Source: Hamadaea sp013361475 (GTDB lineage Bacteria; Actinomycetota; Actinomycetes; Mycobacteriales; Micromonosporaceae). Taken from it: 64,000 nucleotides of DNA. Below are positions 40,904 to 48,932 of this stretch, piece by piece. The stretch is from assembly GCF_040654195.1 (NCBI RefSeq), contig NZ_JBFAHM010000004.1, forward strand, positions 1 to 64,000, in the 5' to 3' direction. How positions within the stretch are numbered: the stretch's first letter is position 1; each line of letters opens with the position of its first letter. A model generated the notes under the pieces. The model was not told where the DNA came from, made no database searches, and worked only from the letters and a program-made list of their open reading frames with translations. A program made the translations under genes and the position numbers.

Positions 40904-41817
40904 CCCTGACCGCCGTCGGCGGGCACGATCAGGGTCTTTCCGCGGAGCCGACCGGCTTCGGCGTCGGCGTGCGCCGCGGCGAGCTCGGCGAGCGGCCGGA
41001 CGCCGGCGACGTCCACGGCGACCACTCCGGCGTCGACCAGCCGGACGAGGTCGGCCAGCTGCTCCGGGTCTCGCCGCATCACGAACTGCTCACTGCGTAC
41101 GCCGTCGGCCGCCACCTCGGTGGTGATGGAGACGATCACGCCGCCCGGCCGGACGAGCCCGGCGACCGCGGCTCCCGAATCGGGGACCAGGTGCAGCAGC
41201 ACGTCGACCGGTTCGGCGACGGCGTCGGCGACGGGTCCCGCGGTGTAGTCGACGATCTCGTGCGCGCCGAAGCGGCGTACGGCGTCGGCGCTGCGGGCGG
41301 AGGCGGTGGCGAGCACATGCCCGCCCGCGTGCCGGGCGAGCTGCACGGCCAATCCGCCTACGCCGCCGCCCGCCCCGTTGATGAGGACCCGGTGTCCTGG
41401 CCGGATCCGCGCGCGGTCGATCGCCTGCCACGCGGTCAGCCCCGCGATCGGCAGCGCGGCGGCGTCTCTCAGCGGGATGCGCTGTGGGGCGCGTACCAGG
41501 AGCTCGGCGGGGGCGACGGCGTACTCGGCGGCTGCGCCGCCGTCGAGCTGACCGATGACGGGGTCGCCCGGCGCCAGCCCGCGCACGCCCGGTCCGACTG
41601 CCGTGATCGTGCCCGCGACATCCCAGCCCAGCGTGTACGGCAGCGTGACCGGGAGGATCTCGGTGAGCCAGCCGGACCGGAGCCCGATCTCGGAGGGGTT
41701 GACGGAGGTGGCGGCGACCTCGAGGAGGACTTCGCCAGGTCCGGGGACCGGGCGGGCGACGTCGTCGAGGCGGATCACGGACGGGTCGCCGAAGGCGTGG
41801 ATTCTCGCGGCTTGCAT
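40900..41817 (-). CDS. Zinc-free medium-chain quinone oxidoreductase
   Basis: 305-residue NADPH-dependent MDR protein (quinone-oxidoreductase type). N-terminal GroES-like domain with VARPVPGPGEVLLEVAATSVNPSE, then nucleotide-binding motif INGAGGGVGGLAVQLARHAGGHVLATAS. No zinc-binding Cys set. Function could be reduction of quinones or enones. Divergent from an AraC gene at 41900 with an inverted repeat between, so the AraC protein probably controls it. Confidence 0.92.
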   Translation of the reverse strand: MQAARIHAFGDPSVIRLDDVARPVPGPGEVLLEVAATSVNPSEIGLRSGWLTEILPVTLPYTLGWDVAGTITAVGPGVRGLAPGDPVIGQLDGGAAAEYAVAPAELLVRAPQRIPLRDAAALPIAGLTAWQAIDRARIRPGHRVLINGAGGGVGGLAVQLARHAGGHVLATASARSADAVRRFGAHEIVDYTAGPVADAVAEPVDVLLHLVPDSGAAVAGLVRPGGVIVSITTEVAADGVRSEQFVMRRDPEQLADLVRLVDAGVVAVDVAGVRPLAELAAAHADAEAGRLRGKTLIVPADGGQG

Positions 41818-41842
41818 GTCCTCGACGCTAGGCGAACCTTCG

Positions 41843-41890
41843 CGAGACGATCTATGGGACGCAGTCCCGAAAACTTAAGCAATCGTCTCG
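41843..41890. promoter_or_regulatory. Inverted repeat between oxidoreductase and AraC gene
   Basis: CGAGACGAT (41843-41851) and its complement ATCGTCTCG (41882-41890) with a 30-base loop, in the 82-base divergent gap. Wide spacing allows binding of two AraC dimers at facing half-sites. Function inferred. Confidence 0.5.
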
Positions 41891-41899
41891 TGCGAGAGT

Positions 41900-42832
41900 G
41901 TGCCCGTGGACGTGCTCAGCGACGTGATCAGCGTGATGCGGACGGGCCGGCCCCGGTCGGCGCAGGTAACCTGGCACGCGCCGTGGGCGCAGCGGTTCGC
42001 CGGCGTGCCGGGCTCGGCCGGGTTCCAGATCATCCTGAGTGGACCGTGCACGCTGGTCGAGCCCGGGCCGGTGGTGCTGGCTCCCGGTGACGTCCTGCTC
42101 CTGCCGCACGGGCGCGGGCTCACCCTCGCCGACAACGCGTCGACGCCGGTGACCGTGCCGGAGTGCGAATCCACCGGGCCGCCCGGTGAGCGCGGCGCCG
42201 TCGCCGTGGTGGGCGAGCCGAGCGGTCCGGGCGCTCCGGCGACGGTGACGCTGTGCGGGGCGTACGAGCTGGATCGGGCGCTGACGCATCCGTTCCTGCT
42301 GAGCCTGCCGGAGCTGATCCATCTTCCGGCGCACCTCGGCCGGCACCCCGAGCTGCGTACGGTGGTCGACCTGCTCGCGGCCGAGCTGGCCGCGCCCCGG
42401 CTCGGCGGCGACGCGGCGGTCCGGGCACTGCTGGACACGTTGCTGCTGCTCATCCTGCGCAGCTGGGTCGACGACGCCGCGCCGGACACCCGGACCGGCT
42501 GGGCCGCCGCGTTGCGCGATCCCGCGACGGTGGCCGCGCTGGACGCCGTCCATCGCGATCCGGCCCGGCCGTGGACGGTCGCCGCGCTGGCCGCCGAGGC
42601 CGGGCTGTCCCGGGCGCCGTTCGCCCGCCGGTTCGCCGAACTGACCGGGCGGCCGCCGCTGGCGTACCTGACGTGGTGGCGGATGACGCTGGCGGCCAGG
42701 CTGCTCCGGCAGACCGACGCCCCGCTGCACGCGATCGCCCGGCGGGTCGGCTACGGCTCCGAGTACGCCTTCACCGCCGCGTTCAAACGCCAGTACGCGT
42801 CGCCGCCGGGCCGGTACCGCCGGTCGGGTTAG
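41900..42832 (+). CDS. AraC-family transcriptional regulator
   Basis: 310-residue regulator with an N-terminal cupin-like ligand domain (~15-130) and a C-terminal double helix-turn-helix (~215-305: WTVAALAAEAGLSRAPFARRFAELTGRPPLAYLTWWRMTLAARLL..., then IARRVGYGSEYAFTAAFKRQYASPPGRYR; quoted in parts). The GTG start at 41900 or 41906 is plausible. Divergent from the MDR oxidoreductase gene; inverted half-sites in the gap suggest direct control. Sugar or aromatic effector unknown. Confidence 0.92.
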   Translation: MPVDVLSDVISVMRTGRPRSAQVTWHAPWAQRFAGVPGSAGFQIILSGPCTLVEPGPVVLAPGDVLLLPHGRGLTLADNASTPVTVPECESTGPPGERGAVAVVGEPSGPGAPATVTLCGAYELDRALTHPFLLSLPELIHLPAHLGRHPELRTVVDLLAAELAAPRLGGDAAVRALLDTLLLLILRSWVDDAAPDTRTGWAAALRDPATVAALDAVHRDPARPWTVAALAAEAGLSRAPFARRFAELTGRPPLAYLTWWRMTLAARLLRQTDAPLHAIARRVGYGSEYAFTAAFKRQYASPPGRYRRSG

Positions 42833-43821
42833 CCGAAGATCCGGGCCCGGTCGAGGACGCAGACCGCTTCGGTTCGGTCCTCCACCGCGGCATCGCGTTC
42901 GTAGCGGAACCCGGCTTTGAGCAGCGCCCGGATCGACTGCTCGTTGGCCGCGTCCGGGGAGGCGAGCACCCGGGGCGCGGCCGGGGCGACGTCGCGGGCG
43001 TACGCCCAGATCGCCTGGGGGCCGACGCCCCGCCCGACGAGGGCGGGGTCGCCGAGGAGGTAGTCGATCGCGACGGCGTCGTCGTCGCCCACGGCCTCCG
43101 CGTACGCCGGATAGTCGGCGGTCCGGTAGTGCTGGAAGATCCCGGCCGGGACGTCGTCGACGAGCAGCACCTGCACCTGCACGGGGCTGTTGCCGTCGAC
43201 GCGGGGGCCGTATTTGCGCTCGATCGAGGCCAGGTCGTCGGGCCGGTGCCGCCACCAGTGGGCGACGTGCGGCTCGGCGAGCCAGCCGAGCAGGGCCGGG
43301 AAGTCGGCCCGAGTCAGCGGCCGGAACGCCAGGCGGGGCAGCGGTACGCCGGACCCGCGGCGGAAGTTGTCGGCGACCGACTCGGGGGCGAGCCGGGCGA
43401 GCGCGACGTCGCGGGCGAGCCACTCGAAGCGGTCGTGCTCGGGGTCGATCATGACGACGGCCGCGGCCGGGTCGACCTCGGCGGCGAAGACCGCCCAGCC
43501 GCCGGACAGGTCGACCGGGCGCAGGTCCAGTCCGAGCAGCCCGGCTTCCTCGGCGAGTTCCCGGACTGCGCCGGTCAGCACCGGTTCGCCCGGGTGCCGG
43601 GCGCCGGACGGCGAGGTCCAGGCCCAGTCGCCTTCGTAGTCCGGGCCTTCGTGGCTGCGGTGCAGGAGCAGGAACTGCGCCCCGTCCGGGCCGGGACGGC
43701 GGACCACGACGCCCGAGCCGCGCGGGTTGTCGGGCGCGATCGGCAGCCCGTCCCACGTGGTTTCGAGCTCTGGCTCCGGCGCACCCTCCGGCTCGGTCGC
43801 GACATCCGTCTCTTCGGTCAC
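42829..43821 (-). CDS. Nudix hydrolase fused to GNAT acetyltransferase
   Basis: 330-residue two-domain protein. The N-terminal Nudix domain (~35-155) has the Nudix box GARHPGEPVLTGAVRELAEEAGLLG. The C-terminal GNAT domain (~165-325) belongs to the aminoglycoside 6'-acetyltransferase/IucB-like class, with PLTRADFPALLGWLAEPHVAHWWR, DYLLGDPALVGRGVGPQAIWAYAR and DAANEQSIRALLKAGF. Nudix and AAC-like domains are rarely fused, so joint processing of a nucleotide-linked or aminoglycoside substrate is possible but unproven. It is convergent with the AraC gene by 4 bases. Confidence 0.9.
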   Translation of the reverse strand: MTEETDVATEPEGAPEPELETTWDGLPIAPDNPRGSGVVVRRPGPDGAQFLLLHRSHEGPDYEGDWAWTSPSGARHPGEPVLTGAVRELAEEAGLLGLDLRPVDLSGGWAVFAAEVDPAAAVVMIDPEHDRFEWLARDVALARLAPESVADNFRRGSGVPLPRLAFRPLTRADFPALLGWLAEPHVAHWWRHRPDDLASIERKYGPRVDGNSPVQVQVLLVDDVPAGIFQHYRTADYPAYAEAVGDDDAVAIDYLLGDPALVGRGVGPQAIWAYARDVAPAAPRVLASPDAANEQSIRALLKAGFRYERDAAVEDRTEAVCVLDRARIFG

Positions 43822-43879
43822 CCGACGACCCTACCGGTCGGTGCATCTGTGCCGGGCTCCGCGCCGATACGATTGGATC

Positions 43880-44692
43880 ATGGGGATCGACCCGGGCCTG
43901 AGCGGTGTGCCGGAGACCGCGCTGTGGACGCTCTATCACCGCGTACGCGAGGCTCGGCGGCCGGACACCGTGCTGCCCGATCCGATGGCGGTGCATCTGA
44001 TCGAGCAGTTCGACTATCCGTTCGAAACCCGGTTCGGCGTGGGTTTCCCGGTGCAGCCGCAGATCATGGCACTGCGGGCGCGGACCTTCGACGACGAGGT
44101 GCGCCGGTTTCTCGGCGATCATCCGGGCGGGCAGGTCGTCGCGCTGGGCGAAGGGCTGGAGACGACCTATTGGCGGGTCGGCGATCCGCAGGTCCGCTGG
44201 CTGACCGTCGATCTGCCGCCCATGGTGGAGTTGCGCCGGCGGCTGCTGCCGCAGGAGGACCGGCAGCGGCTGTGGGCCGGGTCCGCGCTGGATCCGGCCT
44301 GGCTGGACGAGGTCGACCCGTCGCGGGGCGTGCTGGTGACCGCCCAGGGGCTGATGATGTATCTGCAGCCCGCTGAGGCGGAGGGACTGATCGCCACCGT
44401 CGCGGAGCGGTTCCCCGGCGGGCGGATGATCTTCGACGCGATTACGCCGGCGATCGATCAGCAGGTCGTCCGCCACATCCGCGGCCGTAGCGCGTTCGAG
44501 CCGCCGCCGCTGCACTGGTTCGTCAGCCCGCAGGACCTGCCCCGGCTGCGCGCGCTGTCACCGGCGATCTCCGGCGTACGCGAGGTGCAGCCCCGGGTCG
44601 GCCGCGGTCTCGCGGGCTGGCTGGCGCCCCGGCTGAAGCGCATCCCCGGCCTGAGCCGCCGCCGGCCCATGATTCTCGTGGTGGACTTCTGA
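43880..44692 (+). CDS. Leucine carboxyl methyltransferase-family SAM enzyme
   Basis: 270-residue SAM-dependent O-methyltransferase of the LCM/PCMT-like family. N-terminal VPETALWTLYHRVREARRPD, SAM-binding QVVALGEGLETTYWRVG, DLPPMVELRRRLLP, ending with a conserved ILVVDF. These enzymes methylate carboxylates of small metabolites, including polyketide or antibiotic intermediates. No biosynthetic partners flank it. It starts at ATG 43880 and is followed at 44754 by the TipA-like gene with its own promoter. Confidence 0.9.
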   Translation: MGIDPGLSGVPETALWTLYHRVREARRPDTVLPDPMAVHLIEQFDYPFETRFGVGFPVQPQIMALRARTFDDEVRRFLGDHPGGQVVALGEGLETTYWRVGDPQVRWLTVDLPPMVELRRRLLPQEDRQRLWAGSALDPAWLDEVDPSRGVLVTAQGLMMYLQPAEAEGLIATVAERFPGGRMIFDAITPAIDQQVVRHIRGRSAFEPPPLHWFVSPQDLPRLRALSPAISGVREVQPRVGRGLAGWLAPRLKRIPGLSRRRPMILVVDF

Positions 44693-44697
44693 GGGAC

Positions 44698-44728
44698 TTG
44701 ACCCTCACGTAACGGGAGGCGGCAGGCT
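44698..44728 (+). promoter_or_regulatory. MerR/TipA-type promoter (19-base spacer)
   Basis: TTGACC -35 (44698-44703), a 19-base spacer containing CCTCACGT-A-ACGGGAGG (44703-44719, one mismatch) and CAGGCT as -10 (44723-44728). The long spacer with dyad between -35 and -10 is the signature of MerR-class activators, and matches a TipAL-type autoregulated promoter. Confidence 0.75.
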
Positions 44729-44753
44729 GGTCCGTGGAAGGAGGGGAGAGGCC

Positions 44754-45512
44754 ATGAGCTATTCCGTGGGCCGGGTCGCCGAGCTGGCCGGCGTCACCGT
44801 ACGCACGCTGCATCACTACGACGAGATCGGGCTGCTGACGCCGGGCGGCCGGACGAGCGCCGGGTACCGCCGCTACGACGACGCCGACCTGGACCGCCTG
44901 CAGCGGATCCTGCTCTACCGGGAGCTCGGGTTCACCCTCGAGGAGATCGCCGTCATTCTCGACGACCCGGAGGCGGACGCGGCCGAGCATCTGCGCCGCC
45001 AGCACCGGTTGCTGACCGACCGGATCGCCCGGCTGCGGGAGATGGTGGCGGCGGTCGAATACGTGTTGGAGGCACAGAAGGTGGGCATCAACCTCACGCC
45101 GGAGGAGAAGTTCGAGGTGTTCGGGGAGTTCGACCCCGACCGGTACGCCGAGGAGGCCGAGCAGCGCTGGGGCGGCACCGACGCGTACGCCGAGTCGGCG
45201 CGGCGGACCCAGCGGTACACCAAGGACGACTGGCAGCGGATTCAGCAGGAGTCCGCCGAGCTGCTGGAGCGCTTCGTCGCCGCGTACGACGCGGGGGTGC
45301 CGGCCGACAGCGAGGACGGCATGGCGCTGGCGGAGGAGCATCGGCAGCAGATCACGAAGTTCTACTACGACTGCACGTTCGAGATCCACACCGGGCTGGC
45401 CGAGCTGTACCTGGCCGACGAGCGGTTCACCGCGACCTACGACGGGCACCGGCCGGGCCTGGCCCGGTATGTGCACGACGCCATCGTGGCGAACGCGATC
45501 ACCCGCGCCTGA
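44754..45512 (+). CDS. MerR-family TipA-like regulator
   Basis: 252-residue protein. N-terminal MerR helix-turn-helix (~4-70: YSVGRVAELAGVTVRTLHHYDEIGLLTP, then YRRYDDADLDRLQRILLYRELGF), a coiled-coil dimerisation helix (~75-110), and a C-terminal TipAS-like domain (~140-252: ITKFYYDCTFEIHTGLAELYLADERFTATYDGH in parts). The Cys in YYDCTFEIH occupies the position that in TipAS captures thiopeptides such as thiostrepton. GGAGGGGAG lies before ATG 44754. Likely autoactivates from the promoter at 44698-44728 on ligand binding. Confidence 0.94.
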   Translation: MSYSVGRVAELAGVTVRTLHHYDEIGLLTPGGRTSAGYRRYDDADLDRLQRILLYRELGFTLEEIAVILDDPEADAAEHLRRQHRLLTDRIARLREMVAAVEYVLEAQKVGINLTPEEKFEVFGEFDPDRYAEEAEQRWGGTDAYAESARRTQRYTKDDWQRIQQESAELLERFVAAYDAGVPADSEDGMALAEEHRQQITKFYYDCTFEIHTGLAELYLADERFTATYDGHRPGLARYVHDAIVANAITRA

Positions 45513-45549
45513 CCCCCGGCGGGCGTGGAGTTCACTCATGCCGGACGCA

Positions 45550-45579
45550 TTGAGAAATTGATGCATTTATTGCTAGCGT
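45550..45579 (+). promoter_or_regulatory. Promoter of the P450 cluster
   Basis: TTGAGA (45550-45555) and TAGCGT (45574-45579) are separated by 18 bases, ending 30 bases before ATG 45610. An imperfect inverted pair (GCAT...ATGC) overlaps the -35 region. Reasonable sigma-70-type promoter, moderate support. Confidence 0.45.
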
Positions 45580-45609
45580 CGGCCGGGTAACCGCCACGAG
45601 GGGGTCGTG

Positions 45610-46824
45610 ATGACCATGGCCGACCGGTCGCCTGTCTCGTTTCCGTTCGCCGAACCGCCGTCGCTGTACCACCCCTCGCCCGAGCTGGGCGAGCTGCGGG
45701 AAGAGCAGCCGGTGGCGCCGGTCGTCTTCCCCGACGGCGCCACCGCCTGGCTCGTCACCCGGCACGCCGACGTACGCCAGGTGCTCACCGATCCGCGTTT
45801 CTCCCGGGCGCAGGCCGTCGCGGGCGCGGTCGAATCCGGACTGGGCCGGTTGGCGAGCGAGTCCATCATCGGCATGGATCCGCCCGAGCACACCCGGTTG
45901 CGGCGGCTCGTCGCCGGCGCGTTCACCGCCCGGCGGGTGGAGCAGCTGCGGCCCCGGGTGGTGTCCATCGTCGACGATCTGCTGCTCGCCCTGCGGAAGC
46001 TGCCGCAACCCGCCGACCTGGTGCACAACTTCAGCCTGGCGTTGCCCGTACGCGTCATCTGCGAGCTGCTCGGCGTGCCGGAGTCCGATCAGTATCGGTT
46101 CCACGGCTGGTCCGACTCCGTGATGGGCGACCGCAGCCGCGACCCGGCGATCATCTCGGCCGCCTTCGAGAGCCTGCAGGGCTACCTGTCCGAGCTGATC
46201 GCCGACAAGCGCAGGCATCCGGCCGACGACCTGATGACCGCCCTCATCAACGCCCGCGACAACAGCGATCGGCTGTCCGAAGCCGAACTGGTCAATCTCG
46301 GCGTGTCGCTGCTCATCGGCGGGCACGAGACGACGGCCAACCAGATCGTGATGATGCTCCTGACCCTGCGGGCGCACCCGGAACAGTGGGCGGCACTCCA
46401 GGCCGACCCGTCACTGGTCCCGGCCGCGGTCGAGGAACTGATGCGCTTCACGCAACTCGGCGCGGGCGGTGGCGGCATCGCGCGGGTTACCACCGAGCCG
46501 GTGGAGTTGTCCGGCGTCACCATCCCGGCGGGGCAGGCCGTGCTGCCCGCACTCGCCTCCGCCAACCGTGATCCGCGCGTCTTCGCCGACCCGGACACCC
46601 TCGACCTCGACCGCGGCGACTCGCACGGGCACCTCGGGTTCGGGGCCGGCGTACACCACTGCCTGGGGGCGCAGCTGGCGCGCATGGAGCTGCAGGAAGC
46701 CCTGGCGGGAATCCTGCGCAACCTGCCCGGCTTCCAGATCACGACGGACGACGGCGACATCGCCTTCAAGCCGACGATGATCGTGCGGTCGGTCGCCACC
46801 CTCCCCGTCCGGTGGGACGCGTGA
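45610..46824 (+). CDS. Cytochrome P450
   Basis: About 404-residue bacterial class I P450. I-helix oxygen-binding motif GVSLLIGGHETTANQ, K-helix region VEELMRFTQLGAG and heme ligand C~351 in FGAGVHHCLGAQLARMEL. ATG 45610 is preceded by GAGGGGG; a GTG at 45607 also fits. It hydroxylates or otherwise oxidises a small substrate, using the ferredoxin encoded by the overlapping next gene. With SMP-30 and hydrolase genes following, it may belong to a catabolic or tailoring cluster; no synthase is present. Confidence 0.95.
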   Translation: MTMADRSPVSFPFAEPPSLYHPSPELGELREEQPVAPVVFPDGATAWLVTRHADVRQVLTDPRFSRAQAVAGAVESGLGRLASESIIGMDPPEHTRLRRLVAGAFTARRVEQLRPRVVSIVDDLLLALRKLPQPADLVHNFSLALPVRVICELLGVPESDQYRFHGWSDSVMGDRSRDPAIISAAFESLQGYLSELIADKRRHPADDLMTALINARDNSDRLSEAELVNLGVSLLIGGHETTANQIVMMLLTLRAHPEQWAALQADPSLVPAAVEELMRFTQLGAGGGGIARVTTEPVELSGVTIPAGQAVLPALASANRDPRVFADPDTLDLDRGDSHGHLGFGAGVHHCLGAQLARMELQEALAGILRNLPGFQITTDDGDIAFKPTMIVRSVATLPVRWDA

Positions 46825-47045
46825 TGTGGACTGTCCGCGTCGACCGGTCGCAATGCATCGGCTCGGCCATGTGCGTCGGCGTCGCCCGCGACCGGTTCAA
46901 GCTCGACGCGGACGACCGCTCGGTGCCGGTGACGTCGCCGATCGAGCCGGACGAACGCGTCCGCGACGCGGCGGCCAACTGCCCGATGGAGGCGATCGAG
47001 CTGCGCGACGCCACGACGGGGGAGTTGATCGACCCCTACGCCTGA
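46824..47045 (+). CDS. [3Fe-4S] ferredoxin, P450 partner
   Basis: 73-residue ferredoxin of the P450-linked actinobacterial type. Cys pattern CIGSAMC then a distant CP in NCPMEAIEL; Cys residues three in number, so a [3Fe-4S] cluster is likely. Start ATG 46824 overlaps the P450 stop, GTG 46821 is the alternative; translational coupling is expected. It donates electrons to the P450 at 45610. Confidence 0.93.
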   Translation: MWTVRVDRSQCIGSAMCVGVARDRFKLDADDRSVPVTSPIEPDERVRDAAANCPMEAIELRDATTGELIDPYA

Positions 47046-47061
47046 GCGTCGCTCGGGTAGC

Positions 47062-47946
47062 GTGCGGCGGGTGATCGACACCTACTCGCTGCCGCCCGGC
47101 CCGCCCGACATCATGCCCGAGGGCATAGCCGGCCACGGGGACGTCTTCTACGTCTCCAGCGCCCGGCACGGCGCCCTCTACCGCGGCCGCCTCGGCGAGC
47201 CCACGCTGGAGCTGTGGCAACCGGCCGGCGCCGACGGGCGTACACAGGCGCTCGGGCTCACGGTCGACCCGCTCGGGCGCCTGCTGGTCTGCGGCTGGGA
47301 GACCGGCCACCTGTTCGCGTACGACACGGCCACCGGCGTGCTGTCCGCGCGGGTCACGGTCGACGCGCCGGTCGCCGGCCTCAACGACGTCTGCGTCCTC
47401 GACGGGTACGCCTATGTGACCGACTCGAAACGGCCGGTGATCTGGCGGCTGGCCGTCGACGGGGAGGTGGGACCGGCCGAGGAGTTCGTCGACCTCGGCC
47501 CGTTCGGCGCGCCCGACGCGGCGGACTGCTTCCTCAACGGCATCGTCCCCGGGCCCACGCCCGGCACGCTGATCGTCTGCGACCAGGCGGAGGAGGTGCT
47601 GTGGCGGGTCGACACCGTCACGGGCACCGCCGAACGGGTGGATCTCGGGGGAGCGCACCTCGCCGGGGACGGCCTGGTCTGGGTCGACGACGTCCTGTAC
47701 GCCTGCGACAACTCCGAGGCCGACGGCGTCATCCGGATGTGGCTCACCGCGCTGGCGCTGTCCGGCGACGGGCGTACGGGCAAGGTGGTCCAGCGGTGGG
47801 AGCGGCCGGTGGCGGACACTCCGACCACGGCGGCGTACCTCGACGGGCGCTTGCTGCTGGTGAACTCGCAGATGTTCGCCGAGCGCAGCGGCTATCCGGT
47901 CCGGCAGCCGTTCACGGTCAGCGCGCTGACCCCACCGCACATCTGA
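47062..47946 (+). CDS. SMP-30/gluconolactonase-like beta-propeller
   Basis: 294-residue six-bladed propeller of the SMP-30/gluconolactonase/LRE type: MPEGIAGHGDVFYVSSARHGALYRG, LNDVCVLDGYAYVTDS, FLNGIVPGPTPGTLIVCDQAEEVLWRVD and AGDGLVWVDDVLYACDNSEADGV (in parts). It may hydrolyse a lactone or bind a metal (D/N-rich blades). Starts at GTG 47062 or 47071, 16 bases after the ferredoxin, so same operon. Possible partner of the P450. Confidence 0.87.
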   Translation: MRRVIDTYSLPPGPPDIMPEGIAGHGDVFYVSSARHGALYRGRLGEPTLELWQPAGADGRTQALGLTVDPLGRLLVCGWETGHLFAYDTATGVLSARVTVDAPVAGLNDVCVLDGYAYVTDSKRPVIWRLAVDGEVGPAEEFVDLGPFGAPDAADCFLNGIVPGPTPGTLIVCDQAEEVLWRVDTVTGTAERVDLGGAHLAGDGLVWVDDVLYACDNSEADGVIRMWLTALALSGDGRTGKVVQRWERPVADTPTTAAYLDGRLLLVNSQMFAERSGYPVRQPFTVSALTPPHI

Positions 47947-47958
47947 TGTCCTAGGACG
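47947..47958. repeat. TGTCCTAGGACG copy 1
   Basis: A 12-base element with palindromic core GTCCTAGGAC, found directly after the SMP-30 stop and repeated identically at 48848-48859, bracketing the hydrolase gene. Confidence 0.5.
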
Positions 47959-47976
47959 CCGTAGAGGGAGTGACGC

Positions 47977-48855
47977 ATGCTGCCCGAAGGACCACACCGG
48001 ATCACGGTCAACGACGTCGAGCATTGGGTCCGGATCGAGGGGAGCGACGCCCCGGGCCGGCCGGTGGTCTTCGTCCACGGCGGACCGGGGGCGAACGCCG
48101 CGATCCTGGAGCAGACTGTCGGCCCGTATCTGGCCGCGTCGCATCCGGTCGTCTACTACGACCAGCGGGGCTGTGGCCGGTCCGGGCCGGCGCCGGGCTA
48201 TTCGACCGACGACCTCGTGTCCGACCTGGACGGTCTGGTGGAAGCGCTCGGTTTGGCGCCGGTGACGTTGGCCGGGTTCTCGTTCGGCGGGCAGGTGGCC
48301 GCGGAGTACGCGGTGCGCCATCCCGATCGCGTGGACCGGCTGATCCTGGTCGCCCCGTTGATCCAGGGCCCGCTGCGGTGGGACAACCGGCTCGCGGCGA
48401 TGGACGCGGTGGCCGATCCGGTGTTCCGTCAGCGGCTCCGGGCCGCCGCGCCGTCCGTGGAGTTCACCCTCGGCCATCACGCCTTCGGTGAGCTGGCCGA
48501 GTTGTGGGCGGCGATGGACGAGCCGACGGGTGCGCGGTTCTCGTTGCACGATCCGGCGACGCGCCGCCCGCCGGGGCTGCCGGAGGAGGAGGGGCTCGCG
48601 CGGAACGTGGCGTTCTCCCAGGCTTTGCTAGCCGAGCGGCGCGATGCTCCGCTGCTGGACGACCTGGCGGACGTGGACGTGCCGACACTCGTCATCGTCG
48701 GGCTCTACGACCGCAACGTCGGAGTGGACGCCTGCCGGGACGTCGTGGACCGCATGCCGGACGCGCGATTGGCGGTCATGCTGCGCAGCGCGCACGCTCC
48801 GATCGAGGAGCCCGAGGCGTACGCCGCTGCGATGACCGCATTTCTAGTGTCCTAG
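47977..48855 (+). CDS. Alpha/beta-hydrolase, proline iminopeptidase-like
   Basis: 292-residue hydrolase: oxyanion motif VFVHGGPGANAAI, nucleophile elbow LAGFSFGGQVAAEYA (Ser in GFSFGG), catalytic D in GLYDRNVGVDA and H in RSAHAPIEEPEA. Similar to proline iminopeptidases and to haloperoxidase-like hydrolases; substrate unknown. Starts 30 bases after the SMP-30 gene, but a palindromic repeat lies between, so it may be expressed separately. Confidence 0.92.
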   Translation: MLPEGPHRITVNDVEHWVRIEGSDAPGRPVVFVHGGPGANAAILEQTVGPYLAASHPVVYYDQRGCGRSGPAPGYSTDDLVSDLDGLVEALGLAPVTLAGFSFGGQVAAEYAVRHPDRVDRLILVAPLIQGPLRWDNRLAAMDAVADPVFRQRLRAAAPSVEFTLGHHAFGELAELWAAMDEPTGARFSLHDPATRRPPGLPEEEGLARNVAFSQALLAERRDAPLLDDLADVDVPTLVIVGLYDRNVGVDACRDVVDRMPDARLAVMLRSAHAPIEEPEAYAAAMTAFLVS

Positions 48856-48859
48856 GACG
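48848..48859. repeat. TGTCCTAGGACG copy 2
   Basis: Identical to the element at 47947-47958, overlapping the hydrolase stop codon and followed by a partial copy (GTCCTAC). The pair lies 901 bases apart. Confidence 0.5.
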
Positions 48860-48932
48860 TCCTACGCGGTGTGATGCCACGTAGACCTATTAGCAGGAGC
48901 GCCTTCGGCGCACCGACTCAAAGGGGCCGCCC

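Noticed and set aside
41852..44515. 887-codon minus-strand frame
   Set aside because: Runs across three real genes in different orientations with no motif of its own.
45610..48855. Antibiotic biosynthetic gene cluster around the P450
   Set aside because: No polyketide, peptide or terpene core enzyme; only oxidising and hydrolytic genes.
48899..48911. GCGCC-TTC-GGCGC as strong terminator
   Set aside because: Only 5-base stem in GC-rich sequence; chance occurrence is likely.
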